Source: an uncultured Allomuricauda sp. (GTDB lineage Bacteria; Bacteroidota; Bacteroidia; Flavobacteriales; Flavobacteriaceae). Taken from it: DNA of 64,000 bases. Each line of letters begins with the position of its first letter. Within the stretch, counting starts at the first letter, position 1. The translations under genes and the position numbers were made by a program. The stretch is from assembly GCF_947499585.1 (NCBI RefSeq), contig NZ_CANMOO010000001.1:1054001-1118000 (forward strand), given 5' to 3'. This document shows positions 16,860 through 26,593 of this stretch, one piece after another. Below the pieces are notes generated by a model. The model did not search any database and was not told where the DNA came from. It saw only the letters and a program-made list of their open reading frames with translations.

Positions 16860-17318
16860 ATGGCTAAATCGCAACAGACGTATAACAAATCAGAAAGAGA
16901 GAAAAAACGCTTAAAGAAAAAAGAGGAAAAGCAAAAGAAGAAAAATGCTAGAAAGGCCGAAATTAAAGAAAGCGGCAAGACCGGTATTCAGTTTGCGTAT
17001 GTAGATCATAACGGTAATTTGACTGACACTCCACCAGATCCTTCACAAAAATTGGCTGTTGAAGCCGAAAGCATTACACTTGGTATTCCTAAAAAAGAAG
17101 AGGGTGATGAAGAAGAATTTGACCCTGTAAGAAATGGAAAAGTCTCATTTTTTGATACTTCCAAAGGATTCGGGTTTATTATTGATACTGAAAATCAGGA
17201 AAAATACTTCTGTCATGTCAGTGGTTTAATTGATGAAATAGCGGAGAACGATAAAGTATCTTTTGAACTGGAAAGAGGTATGAAGGGTATGAATGCCGTT
17301 CGTGTGAAGAAGATATAA
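16860..17318 (+). CDS. Cold-shock-domain protein with basic N-terminal extension
   Basis: A 152-residue protein. Residues 1-38 are extremely Lys-rich (repeated KK and KKKEEK runs) and residues 40-85 form an acidic linker. Residues 92-152 are a cold-shock domain with GKVSFFDTSKGFGFI and FCHVSGL, the RNP1- and RNP2-like single-stranded nucleic acid binding motifs. The long basic arm probably adds nonspecific RNA or ribosome affinity. This architecture recurs in Bacteroidetes. A role as RNA chaperone is inferred from the domain. Confidence 0.85.
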   Translation: MAKSQQTYNKSEREKKRLKKKEEKQKKKNARKAEIKESGKTGIQFAYVDHNGNLTDTPPDPSQKLAVEAESITLGIPKKEEGDEEEFDPVRNGKVSFFDTSKGFGFIIDTENQEKYFCHVSGLIDEIAENDKVSFELERGMKGMNAVRVKKI

Positions 17319-17390
17319 TAGCAATTATATTACTCCATCTAAACTTAAGACTTTTCAGTAATAGTAAAGGTTTGTAGATTCATATTTGTA

Positions 17391-18659
17391 TTATTCTACG
17401 GAACCAAAATTTTCATCTATAAGAATTATTTCTTTTGAAATATCTGTGAGTTGAATGCTTTTTACTTCTCCAGCTCCCAAAAAATGATAGCGAATACCTG
17501 CTATATCTCCTATAGACTCATGGTAGGCCTTTGAAAAGATTTCCTCATTTTCTGCAAAAAGAGTTAGGTGTTTTTCCTTCACCTTAATCTTAATATTTTT
17601 AAATGTAGTTAACGCTAGGCCAAGTTCTGAGAGGTCATGTTCCTTCCCGTTAAGATAAATTTCACTCAACATTATTCCCAGTTCAGAAGCACAACCAGGG
17701 ATGGAGAAAGGGATAATCAATGAGCTTTTTGTTCCCATAATTATAATGGAAGCATGTTGACAAACGGCCCATTTGTCTCGGTATACATTTTTTATGGTGG
17801 TATTTAATACAAAATTGTCTCCAGATACTTTTTCAAAATTTTTGACATAATGGAATGATGAGACAAGAGGCTCTTCGCTCCTCACTATTTCATCAATGAT
17901 GTCTGAAGGGAGCGATAATTTATTTGAAGTTTGGCGCACTTCCTTTATGTATTTTGGAATAGGCTGATAATCAACTGTGCCCAGCCAACCATTACTTTTA
18001 ATGAATAAGTCGTGCTGCTTTATTTTTTTTCCATCAATAAGGAGTTTTGCTCTAAAATATCCGGGATAATAATATATGCCCGTTGCCTGTTTCTGCCCTG
18101 GTTTAATTTTAATGGTTTTTGTCCTGTCCCAAAACTGTTGAATGTAGATACTGTCTGATTTTACACCATTTAAATCAAAATCAAAAACTACAGAATTCGG
18201 AATGCCCTCAGCAATAGGATAACTTGAGAATTTAATTTGAGATGAATCAATAGTTGCATTTTTATTTCCAATTCCAATCATAGAGAACAATGAAATAAAC
18301 ACAAGGGTCAGCACTGATGCCGATACCACAATGATTCTAGCATTAGGTGTAATTTTACGCTCTATCCATGAAGGATTTTTGCTATCCACCTTGTTTTTAA
18401 AATCACGCCAATTGAGATATCCTGCAAATTGTGATAGTGCATTCAACGTACTTATGCTCGGTGCATTTTCATAATTGACTCTTCCCCAAACACGTTTTAG
18501 TGTAGTAGGGCTTAAAAGTACATGGGTCTCTTTCTCTATGATTTCGCTTAATTCTATAAACACTTCGTTATGCCATTGAGTAGCATTTCCCCAGCCTAGC
18601 TTATCCTCAATTTGGCGTAAGCATGCCTTAACTAATTTATGTTCTGGATATAGTTTCAT
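17391..18659 (-). CDS. Membrane-anchored protein with N-terminal HTH-like domain
   Basis: A 422-residue protein. Residues 1-90 resemble a DNA-binding-like module seen in Bacteroidetes (LSPTTLKRVWGRVNYE, then STLNALSQFAGYLNWRDFK). A single transmembrane helix lies at about 107-127. The remaining 290 residues are predicted extracytoplasmic and beta-rich, ending in a laminin/concanavalin-like arrangement. This suggests a one-component transmembrane regulator: outer domain senses, inner domain binds DNA. It is divergent from the secreted concanavalin-like gene at 18779 (119-base gap), its likely target. The DNA-binding role is an inference. Confidence 0.7.
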   Translation of the reverse strand: MKLYPEHKLVKACLRQIEDKLGWGNATQWHNEVFIELSEIIEKETHVLLSPTTLKRVWGRVNYENAPSISTLNALSQFAGYLNWRDFKNKVDSKNPSWIERKITPNARIIVVSASVLTLVFISLFSMIGIGNKNATIDSSQIKFSSYPIAEGIPNSVVFDFDLNGVKSDSIYIQQFWDRTKTIKIKPGQKQATGIYYYPGYFRAKLLIDGKKIKQHDLFIKSNGWLGTVDYQPIPKYIKEVRQTSNKLSLPSDIIDEIVRSEEPLVSSFHYVKNFEKVSGDNFVLNTTIKNVYRDKWAVCQHASIIIMGTKSSLIIPFSIPGCASELGIMLSEIYLNGKEHDLSELGLALTTFKNIKIKVKEKHLTLFAENEEIFSKAYHESIGDIAGIRYHFLGAGEVKSIQLTDISKEIILIDENFGSVE

Positions 18660-18778
18660 TTGTTAGTACAAACATCTTTAAAATAAACGTAATTGTCCAA
18701 TAATGACCCATATTGAACCAATTTGTTTCGCATTTTTTATGCTAATATTCGAGCTTCGTGCTATCAAACAAGAATATA

Positions 18779-19897
18779 ATGAAAACAAAAGCGGCAATAT
18801 TTCTAAATCTGTTGGTTACAGTTTTTTTTGTACAAACAATTTCTTCCCAGAAAATTATTCCATTGGACACTTTGCATTGGAAAATTGAAGCAAAAGCCTA
18901 TGTGCTTGAAACTTATAAGGGACAACCTTCAATTTATCTTCAAGCAGGGTCACTGATTCTAAAAGATGAAAGTTTTTTAAATGGTACCATAGAGTATGAC
19001 ATCTATTTAAAAGAGGCGCAAGCGTTTCCTGGTGTATATTTTAGAATAAATGATGCTGATGCAGAACATTTCTATATCAGACCCCATCAATCCGGTAATC
19101 CAGATGCAAATCAAGCAGCACCTTTAATTAAAGGAATATCACCTTGGCAGCTTTATTTTGGACCAAAATACTCTTTTCCTTACCACTATAAATATGATGA
19201 TTGGACTCATGTAAAATTGGTGGTCAACAATGATAGGGCACAGGTATATTTAGATTATTCAGAAGAACCCCATCTCTCTTGGAACCTTTTTCATGAAGCC
19301 AAAGAAGGGGAAATATCATTTAGTGGCGGTAATGCTCAAGGGATGTATATTGCCAATATTGTTGTAGATAAAGAAAAAGATGTTATTAAGAACTTTGAAC
19401 CTATTGAAAGAAAACCTATAACCGGGTTGGTTCAGAGTTGGGAAATATCAGACAAGTTTGAAGAAAAATTATTAGCTGACCACACAAAGCTAAGATCAGT
19501 CACTGAATCAAGAACATGGGGTAAAAAGGTGACTATAGAGGAAGGAACTGCTGCAAACATATCAAGACAAGTTAGATTACGTAATGGAAAGCCAGGAAAT
19601 ACAGTTTTTGCAAGAATCATAATTAACTCTGATAAACCTCAGACAAAACTGTTTGAATTTGGCTATAGTGATCGAGTTGTCGCTATTTTGAATGAAGAAC
19701 CTATTTATAAAGGCACTAACAGATGGCGTTCCAGGGATTATCGCTATTTGGGAACTGTGGGCTTGTTTGATGCTATATATCTTGACCTTAAAAAAGGAAA
19801 AAATACTTTACTAATGGCTGTTTCCGAAGATTTTGGAGGTTGGTTGGTCACTGGAAAATTTGAGAACCCTTCTGGGATTAAAATTAAAACGAAATAA
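18779..19897 (+). CDS. Secreted concanavalin/DUF1080-like protein
   Basis: A 372-residue protein with a signal peptide (about 1-24, ending ISSQ). Residues 30-200 resemble a jelly-roll domain of the DUF1080 / LamG-like type: LNGTIEYDIYL, FPGVYFRIND, then WTHVKLVVNNDRAQVYLD. The C-terminal part has a second beta-rich region (NTVFARIIINSDKPQTKLFEFGYS). Such domains bind or cleave glycans, but no catalytic residues can be assigned. The ATG at 18779 is preferred over a GTG seven codons upstream because it starts the signal peptide. It is divergent from the membrane HTH-like gene. Confidence 0.7.
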   Translation: MKTKAAIFLNLLVTVFFVQTISSQKIIPLDTLHWKIEAKAYVLETYKGQPSIYLQAGSLILKDESFLNGTIEYDIYLKEAQAFPGVYFRINDADAEHFYIRPHQSGNPDANQAAPLIKGISPWQLYFGPKYSFPYHYKYDDWTHVKLVVNNDRAQVYLDYSEEPHLSWNLFHEAKEGEISFSGGNAQGMYIANIVVDKEKDVIKNFEPIERKPITGLVQSWEISDKFEEKLLADHTKLRSVTESRTWGKKVTIEEGTAANISRQVRLRNGKPGNTVFARIIINSDKPQTKLFEFGYSDRVVAILNEEPIYKGTNRWRSRDYRYLGTVGLFDAIYLDLKKGKNTLLMAVSEDFGGWLVTGKFENPSGIKIKTK

Positions 19898-19909
19898 TGC
19901 TCTTCTCCG

Positions 19910-22135
19910 TTAATTCAGAATATCAAAGCGATGTGTATACTTTACTGTAAAAATTTGATTGTTCAGCGCATCTAAATCATCATCATCTTTTACAATATTG
20001 AATACTACAAATAAACCGGTGTTGGCATTTTGTAACCATCCAAAGCGAGCGTTCACCGCAGTAATATTTGATACATTATTACGCTGTATCAAGCTTTGTA
20101 CAAACATTCTTGGCGTAAAGGAATAAGAAAGGCGTAGGCCTCCTACCAAAGCAGTCAAATTACCAGTTTCCAGTTGAATGTCACTATGACTAAAAGTAAG
20201 TGAAGAGTTAAAACGATCACCAACGCGGTAATTTGCAGTTCCGCTATTGGTAATACGATCACCATTGAAATAGCCGCCAATAATGGTTCTAGTACTCAGG
20301 GAAAATGCATTGTTGGCATTGGTAATCAAAATAAACTGAAGCTCTTCGTTCTTATACTCTCCAGCGGGTACTGTAACATTGGAAATGTTGAAAGGCTCTA
20401 AAACCCTTTCCGTAGTAAAGTTGATACCTGTATGTATTTCAAAGCCGCTTTTGAACTCCCAATGGTTGTCCACATGAAGAAAACCGGTTATCAGTTCATC
20501 ATCAAAATTCCAATATCCACGGTATGAAACATGAGGACGTATTTCAAGAAGATTCCCCATGTTCTTTACTCTGTGTGCTTTTAAAATAAGAAATTCAGGT
20601 TTTTTAAAAGCAGTACGTTGCAAAAAACCAACCTCTGGATTAAAACCTGCTCCAACTTCGGTATAACCAGCTCGTAAATCCCATCCGTCCCAGTTGTAAT
20701 TTCCTAACAATTTAAATGCATGGTCTTTTTCTTCAATACCTGGAGTGGTACTTTTGGCTACAAAACCGGTGACTTCTGCTTTGTTTCCAATTCCCCAGGT
20801 CCCATCCATTGCATATACCCGATTGTAATCATCTTCCATATTGCCTAACCCCTCTCTATTGATAAACATACCGCCTAAAGAGGACCGTGTCCCTTGAAAA
20901 TCATGGTTTACCCGTGCCACGGAGAAATTATTTTGATCAATACCTGCCTCATCAACATCATCTGTAAACATACTCAAGAAGCCTACATTGGTTCGCCCTA
21001 CTTTACCTGAAAGTCTTGCTCCGCCGATTATAGGCACCAAATCTCCATTGTCACCGATACCAATTCGACGGCTAAAGAATAAATCTACCTCTCCCGGGCT
21101 ACCAACGCTAAATTGACCGGCATTTTCCAAGAAAAAAGCTCTTTTTTCAGGGAAGAAAAGATTGAACCTATCCAGATTTACTTGTTGATCATCCACTTCC
21201 ACTTGAGCAAAATCCGTATTGTATGTTAAATCCAAGGTAAGGCTAGGGGTAATGCTGTATTTAATATCCGCCCCAACTTCAAAATTTGTATCTGTTTCAC
21301 TTGGAGAAACAGCGCTGTTATTTACCACTTGTGTTAGCGCATATGGAATAAGTTTTAAATTCCCTGGGTTTCGTAAGTTCAACCCGTTGAGTTTTCCGGC
21401 TAGGGACAATCGTTTCATGTCAAAACCTAATGGCAATGAAGTCCAATAGGCGGTCTCTGTATTTTTACTGATGTTTCTTCTAAAATTAAGGCCCCAGGTT
21501 TTGTCCTTGCCCGCTGCAAAGCGCAAAGATCTAAATGGAATGGCAAATTCTGCACTCCACCCATAATCTCCCAATTGTGACCTCACTTTCCAAGTAGCGT
21601 CCCAATTTAAGTTAGTACCACCAATAACGCCACCCTGTTGCCTGTTGGTATTGAAACTTCCCTTTCCCTCATTATCAATCTGTGCATCATATTCCATTCC
21701 CTGCGCATTGGTGCCAAAAAGGAATCCGTTTTGCCTATCATTATAAGTGTCAATGATAAAAAGAAAACTATCTTCATCATTTAGATCTGCATCCCTACGC
21801 GAGTCGGAAACCACAATGTTTTTGGCATCTTTATCATAGCAAACCACAGAAACATAAAATGTAGTATTGGTATACGCTATTCTTATTACGGTTTTTTCTG
21901 AAACAGCTTGCCCATAGTTTGGACGTAATTGAATAAGATTTTCAATGGCCGGAACAGTTTGCCAAATAGGGTCCTTTAGTACCTCACCATCAATGTCAAA
22001 ATCCTGTGATAATACAGTAGCCCTGTATTCTGGTATATTTTTGATGGAATCTTGTAATTGAACTTGTTGCGAGTGAACTGTGTGTAAGGTAAAAAAAGTG
22101 AAAAGTGCAAAGGCTTTGCAAAACAATACTTTCAT
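19910..22135 (-). CDS. DUF5916-type outer-membrane barrel with CBM9-like N-terminus
   Basis: A 741-residue protein with a signal peptide (ending VHSQ). Residues 35-230 form a carbohydrate-binding-module-9-like domain (FDIDGEVLKDPIWQTV, YNDRQNGFLFGTNAQG). The rest is a predicted beta-barrel of the DUF5916 family (FSQVEVDDQQVNLDRF-like stretch, FFPEKRAFFLENAG). It ends with an aromatic-containing strand, as outer-membrane barrels do. A paralogue lies at 26594-28837. The function of the family is not established. It is convergent with the preceding secreted protein, with a 12-base gap. Confidence 0.8.
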   Translation of the reverse strand: MKVLFCKAFALFTFFTLHTVHSQQVQLQDSIKNIPEYRATVLSQDFDIDGEVLKDPIWQTVPAIENLIQLRPNYGQAVSEKTVIRIAYTNTTFYVSVVCYDKDAKNIVVSDSRRDADLNDEDSFLFIIDTYNDRQNGFLFGTNAQGMEYDAQIDNEGKGSFNTNRQQGGVIGGTNLNWDATWKVRSQLGDYGWSAEFAIPFRSLRFAAGKDKTWGLNFRRNISKNTETAYWTSLPLGFDMKRLSLAGKLNGLNLRNPGNLKLIPYALTQVVNNSAVSPSETDTNFEVGADIKYSITPSLTLDLTYNTDFAQVEVDDQQVNLDRFNLFFPEKRAFFLENAGQFSVGSPGEVDLFFSRRIGIGDNGDLVPIIGGARLSGKVGRTNVGFLSMFTDDVDEAGIDQNNFSVARVNHDFQGTRSSLGGMFINREGLGNMEDDYNRVYAMDGTWGIGNKAEVTGFVAKSTTPGIEEKDHAFKLLGNYNWDGWDLRAGYTEVGAGFNPEVGFLQRTAFKKPEFLILKAHRVKNMGNLLEIRPHVSYRGYWNFDDELITGFLHVDNHWEFKSGFEIHTGINFTTERVLEPFNISNVTVPAGEYKNEELQFILITNANNAFSLSTRTIIGGYFNGDRITNSGTANYRVGDRFNSSLTFSHSDIQLETGNLTALVGGLRLSYSFTPRMFVQSLIQRNNVSNITAVNARFGWLQNANTGLFVVFNIVKDDDDLDALNNQIFTVKYTHRFDILN

Positions 22136-22229
22136 GAAAATTGGTCTGGTTTGAAGGTTAAATATACTGTTTAAATGGGAAATTTTACTCAGATTGAGTA
22201 TTTTGTAATAGCATTAAAATCTGTTGGTT

Positions 22230-22787
22230 ATGAAGCCATTTGAAAAATATATTATCAGCATGCTAATTGTGATTACGGCTGGGTGTGCATCTAATCCGAA
22301 ATCCACAGCAACGACACAAGAAATTGAAGCCATAAACAGGCTTGTTTCTGAGAAATCTTTTGAAATTAAGGCTAACTGGGCAAATCCATTGGCAACAGGG
22401 AGCATTAACAGTATTGCAAATGCAGGTTTATTGCCCGTTGGAAGTACGGCTAACCGAATTGACCTATCCGGTAGCGCAAGTTACTTGAGAGTTATAGGAG
22501 ATAGGGTAGAAGCCAATCTTCCCTATTTTGGTGAAAGGCAAATGGGGGGAACGTATAACAGCAATAATATCGGTATTCAGTTTGAAGGTGTTCCCAAGGA
22601 TTTTGAGATTGTTCCTAATAAAAAGACTCAAGGGTATACTATGCGCTTTACAATAAGTGCTGCTACAGAAACGTATCAGGTGGTGGCGCAATTAACGCCT
22701 TCATTTTCTAGTTCATTAAATATTAATAGTACCCACAGAACTGCAATTTGGTATACTGGGAACGTTGGGGAGTATGCCAAGCAATAG
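22230..22787 (+). CDS. DUF4251-family lipoprotein
   Basis: A 185-residue lipoprotein; the lipobox is VITAGC (Cys at about 19). The body matches the DUF4251 pattern common in Bacteroidetes: EANLPYFGERQMG, IGIQFEGVPKDFEI, a YTMRFTI strand and the end motif HRTAIWYTGNV. The role is unknown. The ATG at 22230 is chosen over an upstream TTG. It is convergent with the membrane LytTR gene. Confidence 0.82.
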   Translation: MKPFEKYIISMLIVITAGCASNPKSTATTQEIEAINRLVSEKSFEIKANWANPLATGSINSIANAGLLPVGSTANRIDLSGSASYLRVIGDRVEANLPYFGERQMGGTYNSNNIGIQFEGVPKDFEIVPNKKTQGYTMRFTISAATETYQVVAQLTPSFSSSLNINSTHRTAIWYTGNVGEYAKQ

Positions 22788-22792
22788 AATTT

Positions 22793-23527
22793 CTACCAAG
22801 AAATTGGTTTGAAAGATTGACCAATTTTTAATCTTTTTCCAGAGGAGAGGACTATGTATTCATCACGTTTATCTTTCTCCTTTGCTATAATTTGGCTTTT
22901 GTTCACAATATACTTTCTATGGATCCTTATAAAATCAGGTTGTAGTTGTTCTGCCAATATTCCTAAACGATCTCGCTTGATGAAAGTGCCTGCTTCTGAA
23001 TAAAAATTCAAGTAATGTCCTTCAGCTTCAATCCATTCTATTAGTTCAAGGCCAATCGTTATTAGTTTTCGTCCCTTATAAACTTGAATGGTTTTTGTCT
23101 TGTTTTTAAGATTGTAAACGTAAGCTGCAGATGCAAGAATCAACAATAAATGATATAATGCCTCACGCCCAAAATAGTATCGTGCATATTCGGAATCAAT
23201 AAAGTGATTAAAGTATCCAAAAGCGTGTAAAATGATATTGGATAAAACATAGAAAATGATAAGACTTAAAATGGTTGTGCAGGAAACAAATGGCCAAAAC
23301 CATTTTGAATACCTTTTTTTAATTTCCTTTTGAAGCCTTAGCGTAAGGACTATGAAAGGTATAAATAGAAGCACCGAAACACATAGATATACTATTGACA
23401 CCCAAACACTATAGCTGGAATGATTGCTATAGCGAATTATGTTTTGAATTAGGGTGATGATAAAAATGACAACAAGCAGAATTATGGATAGAAAATAAAA
23501 CCGCTTTTCACTCTGAATTGCCCACAT
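22793..23527 (-). CDS. Membrane-anchored LytTR DNA-binding protein
   Basis: A 244-residue protein with four hydrophobic helices in residues 10-140 and a LytTR domain at about 150-240 (LIEWIEAEGHYLNFYSEAG, FIRIHRKYIVNKSQI). There is no receiver domain, so signal input must come through the membrane part. Such membrane-bound LytTR regulators are known in Bacteroidetes and Firmicutes but their signals are mostly unknown. A related protein lies at 41339. Its target may be the neighbouring envelope genes. Confidence 0.83.
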   Translation of the reverse strand: MWAIQSEKRFYFLSIILLVVIFIITLIQNIIRYSNHSSYSVWVSIVYLCVSVLLFIPFIVLTLRLQKEIKKRYSKWFWPFVSCTTILSLIIFYVLSNIILHAFGYFNHFIDSEYARYYFGREALYHLLLILASAAYVYNLKNKTKTIQVYKGRKLITIGLELIEWIEAEGHYLNFYSEAGTFIKRDRLGILAEQLQPDFIRIHRKYIVNKSQIIAKEKDKRDEYIVLSSGKRLKIGQSFKPISW

Positions 23528-23610
23528 CCTTAAAAAATTTCGTAGCTAAGAAGATACACAAATATAATGACAACCTTTTTTGATTTAATGATGCTTAACC
23601 GTCTTGGAAT

Positions 23611-24120
23611 CTATCCAAATACCCCTTTAAGCATTTTTTCGGTTAAGCCCTTAGATTGTAACCATACCACAAGTTCAGTCCTTTTTCCTACCTGGGCATG
23701 ATGCAGTAAGGTAAAGCCATGTGGGCCATATGAATGCAGTAAGTGCGGATAATCCGTGACCATTTTTTTAATGAAATCATCATACCCTAAAAAAGCGTAA
23801 TTAAAAATATCTAACCGCGCACCCTTACTCACTAAAAAATCAACAATATCTCTCCTGCCCATATGAGAAGCACCACCTACAGCAGTTTCAAAATCACCTT
23901 TCTTAAACTGACTAGCGCAATTGAGCAGTAATGGATATTTTTCAAGTATTTTTTTTGTTTCGTCAAAGCTTTTATGTGCGGCCAATACGAATTCAAGAAT
24001 TAATTCACTGCTAAAAACAGCTTCTTGATTTGTCGATGTTTTTGCAATAAGAGTACTTGGTGTTATAGCTAAGGCTCCTCCAATGAGTAGGTTTTGTCGT
24101 AGAAATTTTTTTCTATCCAT
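23611..24120 (-). CDS. Exported ankyrin-repeat protein
   Basis: A 169-residue protein starting MDRKKFLRQ followed by a hydrophobic segment, an export signal. The rest contains ankyrin-like helical pairs: DFETAVGGASHMGRRDIVDFLVSKGARLDIF and GFTLLHHAQVGKRTELVVWLQSKG. The ATG at 24120 fits the signal; an upstream ATG would add eleven residues. The protein likely mediates protein contacts in the periplasm. No partner can be named. It is divergent from the sugar isomerase-like gene. Confidence 0.75.
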   Translation of the reverse strand: MDRKKFLRQNLLIGGALAITPSTLIAKTSTNQEAVFSSELILEFVLAAHKSFDETKKILEKYPLLLNCASQFKKGDFETAVGGASHMGRRDIVDFLVSKGARLDIFNYAFLGYDDFIKKMVTDYPHLLHSYGPHGFTLLHHAQVGKRTELVVWLQSKGLTEKMLKGVFG

Positions 24121-24391
24121 TTTACTTGATTTATATATGAATACAAAAGACATGGATTTTGTAGAGTTTTATATAACTGGAGAACATTTTGTCCTAAAAG
24201 TGTGGTGAGCTGTCTTGAAAATGATGACCGTTAAATGGTCTTTCTCAAATTTGATTGTGGAATTTTTGAGAAAAAATGCGCAATCTGCAAAAATCATTTT
24301 TAACTTTTAAAGCAATTGCATTTGGAGTGAAGGCAGTATTTTTTGCTTATTTTCGAGTTGGTGAACAGTGCGCGATAACTCAAAAGAATAC

Positions 24392-25303
24392 ATGCAAGAA
24401 CCAAGCTCAATTAATAGAAGAAAATTTATAAAACAATCAGGTTTACTTATGTCAGCGGCCATGATGCCTGTTTCTGGATTTTCTATGATCAATCAATCTA
24501 AATATAAAATGGGACTACAGCTTTTTACCATTCGTGACGCAATGGAAAAAGACCCAATTGGTAGTTTAAAAATAGCTAGGGCTTTGGGCTACGAAGATTT
24601 AGAAATTTATGGGTACAATGAAGAGCAGGGGAGTTATTATGGATTTAAAGCTTCAGAATTCAAAAGAATTCTAGATGATATCGGATTAACAGTTTCCAGC
24701 GGGCATTATGGTTTTTCAGATTATTTTAAAAAATCAGAAGATGAACTAAAGCGGTACGTGGATAAGTGTATTGAAGGTGCTCTGGCATTGGATAAAAGTT
24801 ATATTACTTGGCCATGGCTACATCCAGATTACAGAACTATTGAAAATTTTAAACTACTTGCAGATAAACTAAATATGATAGGGGCGCAGGTCACTAATGC
24901 AGGGCTTGGTTTTGCCTATCATAACCATGGTTTTGAGTTTGAAGACCATGGTGGACAAATAGGGTATGATGTCATTCTGAATGGAACAGACGCCAATTTG
25001 GTGAAATTACAACTGGACCTTTATTGGGTTGAACATTCTTCTAAATTGAGTCCAGAGAAATGGATTGCCAAACAGCCAGAAAGGTATGTAATGTGGCATA
25101 TTAAAGATATGGACAAAATAACACGAGATTATACGGAGTTTGGTAATGGCTCTATTGATTATAAAACCATGCTTCCTGATATTGACCAAACTGGATTGCA
25201 GTTCTATTATTTGGAACAGGGAGGTAATTTTGCCCAGAATTCTATACAGAGCATAACAGATAGTGCTACTTACTTTAAGATGCATTTGAAAAAACATCTC
25301 TGA
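24392..25303 (+). CDS. Tat-exported sugar phosphate isomerase/epimerase-like protein
   Basis: A 303-residue protein with a twin-arginine signal (INRRKFIKQSG, then a hydrophobic stretch). The mature part is a xylose-isomerase-like TIM barrel (AP endonuclease family 2 fold): MGLQLFTIRDAM, FAYHNHGFEFE, and WHIKDMD, where His and Asp/Glu would bind a metal. It probably acts on a sugar or polyol in the periplasm. The ATG at 24392 is preferred over a GTG at 24368. The sorbosone-dehydrogenase-like gene follows by 75 bases, and joint action on a sugar is plausible. Confidence 0.83.
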   Translation: MQEPSSINRRKFIKQSGLLMSAAMMPVSGFSMINQSKYKMGLQLFTIRDAMEKDPIGSLKIARALGYEDLEIYGYNEEQGSYYGFKASEFKRILDDIGLTVSSGHYGFSDYFKKSEDELKRYVDKCIEGALALDKSYITWPWLHPDYRTIENFKLLADKLNMIGAQVTNAGLGFAYHNHGFEFEDHGGQIGYDVILNGTDANLVKLQLDLYWVEHSSKLSPEKWIAKQPERYVMWHIKDMDKITRDYTEFGNGSIDYKTMLPDIDQTGLQFYYLEQGGNFAQNSIQSITDSATYFKMHLKKHL

Positions 25304-25378
25304 AATTACCCTAATTTTATAATTGCAAAACACTTAACATAGATTTGTAAGATTTTGAACGTTATTAAAAACATCTAC

Positions 25379-26572
25379 ATGCTTAAAAGAATTTCATTTT
25401 TATTCGTTTTATCTCTATTCATATTTTCTTGCAATGGAAAAAAAGAAAAGTCAAAAGAAACCATAGCTGAAGAAGTAGAAGAAGTTGAGCAAACTGAAAC
25501 TACTTTACCCTTGCAAAGTCTAAATATTCCAGAGGGGTTTAAGGTAGAGGTATTCGCTGAAGGTATTGATGGAGCTAGATCAATGGCCATGGGTGATAAT
25601 GGTACACTTTTCGTAGGCACACGAAACGAAAAAACGGTTTATGCACTTCAAGATTTGGATGGAGATTTTAAAGCCGAGAAAATAATGGTTTTAGACTCTA
25701 CATTGGAGGTTCCCAACGGTTTGGCCTTTAAAGATGGGGCATTGTACGTTGCAGAAGTTGGTAGACTTTTAAGATATCCAAATATAGAACAACAACTTTC
25801 CAGCTCACCGCAACCAGAGATAATTTATGATGATTACCCAACGGAATTTCATCATGGATGGAAATACATTGCCTTTGGTCCAGATGGAAAATTATATGTT
25901 CCAGTAGGCGCACCATGTAATATCTGTGAACGTTCTGGTGAAGATGAACGCTATGCTACAATCACTCGAATGGACCCAGATGGCAGCAATCGGGAGATTT
26001 ATGCCAAAGGAGTTAGAAATACCGTAGGCTTTACTTGGCATCCAGAAACTGATGAATTATGGTTTACGGATAATGGCAGGGATATGTTGGGAGATGATAT
26101 TCCACCTTGCGAATTAAACCGGGTTACCGAGGCTGGTCAGCATTTTGGATACCCCTACTGTCATGGAGGAACTGTTAAAGACCCAGAGTTTGGTGATGCA
26201 TTCCCATGTTCAGATTTTGTTGCCCCTGTTCAAGCTATGGGAGCACATGTGGCTCCGTTAGGGATTAAGTTCTATACCGGGAATATGTTCCCAGAAGAAT
26301 ATAAAGGACATGCTTTTATTGCCGAACATGGGTCATGGAACCGTTCTTCTAAGGTGGGTTATAAGATTTCATTGGTAAAGTTGGAGAACAATGAGGCCGT
26401 AAGTTATGAGACCTTTATAGATGGCTGGCTAGATGATGGTACGCAAGAGGCATTTGGAAGACCGGTTGATATATTATTCCTAGAGGATGGGTCTTTATTG
26501 ATTTCTGACGATTTTGGAGATGCTATTTACAGGGTTTCGTATGATGATACTAGATTGGCTAGCTTGAACTAA
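25379..26572 (+). CDS. L-sorbosone dehydrogenase-like beta-propeller lipoprotein
   Basis: A 397-residue lipoprotein (lipobox IFSC at about 18) followed by an acidic linker and a six-bladed beta-propeller of the sorbosone/glucose dehydrogenase-like family: IPEGFKVEVFAEGIDGARSMAMGDNGTLF, FHHGWKYIAFGPDGKLYV, HPETDELWFTDNGRDMLGDD and FIAEHGSWNRSS. Some relatives use PQQ as cofactor; whether this one does cannot be seen. The ATG at 25379 opens the signal; the TTG eight codons earlier is less likely. It is probably co-expressed with the upstream isomerase-like gene. Confidence 0.82.
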   Translation: MLKRISFLFVLSLFIFSCNGKKEKSKETIAEEVEEVEQTETTLPLQSLNIPEGFKVEVFAEGIDGARSMAMGDNGTLFVGTRNEKTVYALQDLDGDFKAEKIMVLDSTLEVPNGLAFKDGALYVAEVGRLLRYPNIEQQLSSSPQPEIIYDDYPTEFHHGWKYIAFGPDGKLYVPVGAPCNICERSGEDERYATITRMDPDGSNREIYAKGVRNTVGFTWHPETDELWFTDNGRDMLGDDIPPCELNRVTEAGQHFGYPYCHGGTVKDPEFGDAFPCSDFVAPVQAMGAHVAPLGIKFYTGNMFPEEYKGHAFIAEHGSWNRSSKVGYKISLVKLENNEAVSYETFIDGWLDDGTQEAFGRPVDILFLEDGSLLISDDFGDAIYRVSYDDTRLASLN

Positions 26573-26593
26573 CCAAATTTAAATGAATAGTAT

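Noticed and set aside
24241..24273. Inverted repeat tttctcaaa/tttgagaaa between the ankyrin and isomerase genes
   Set aside because: AT-rich with a 15-base loop; chance is likely in this composition.
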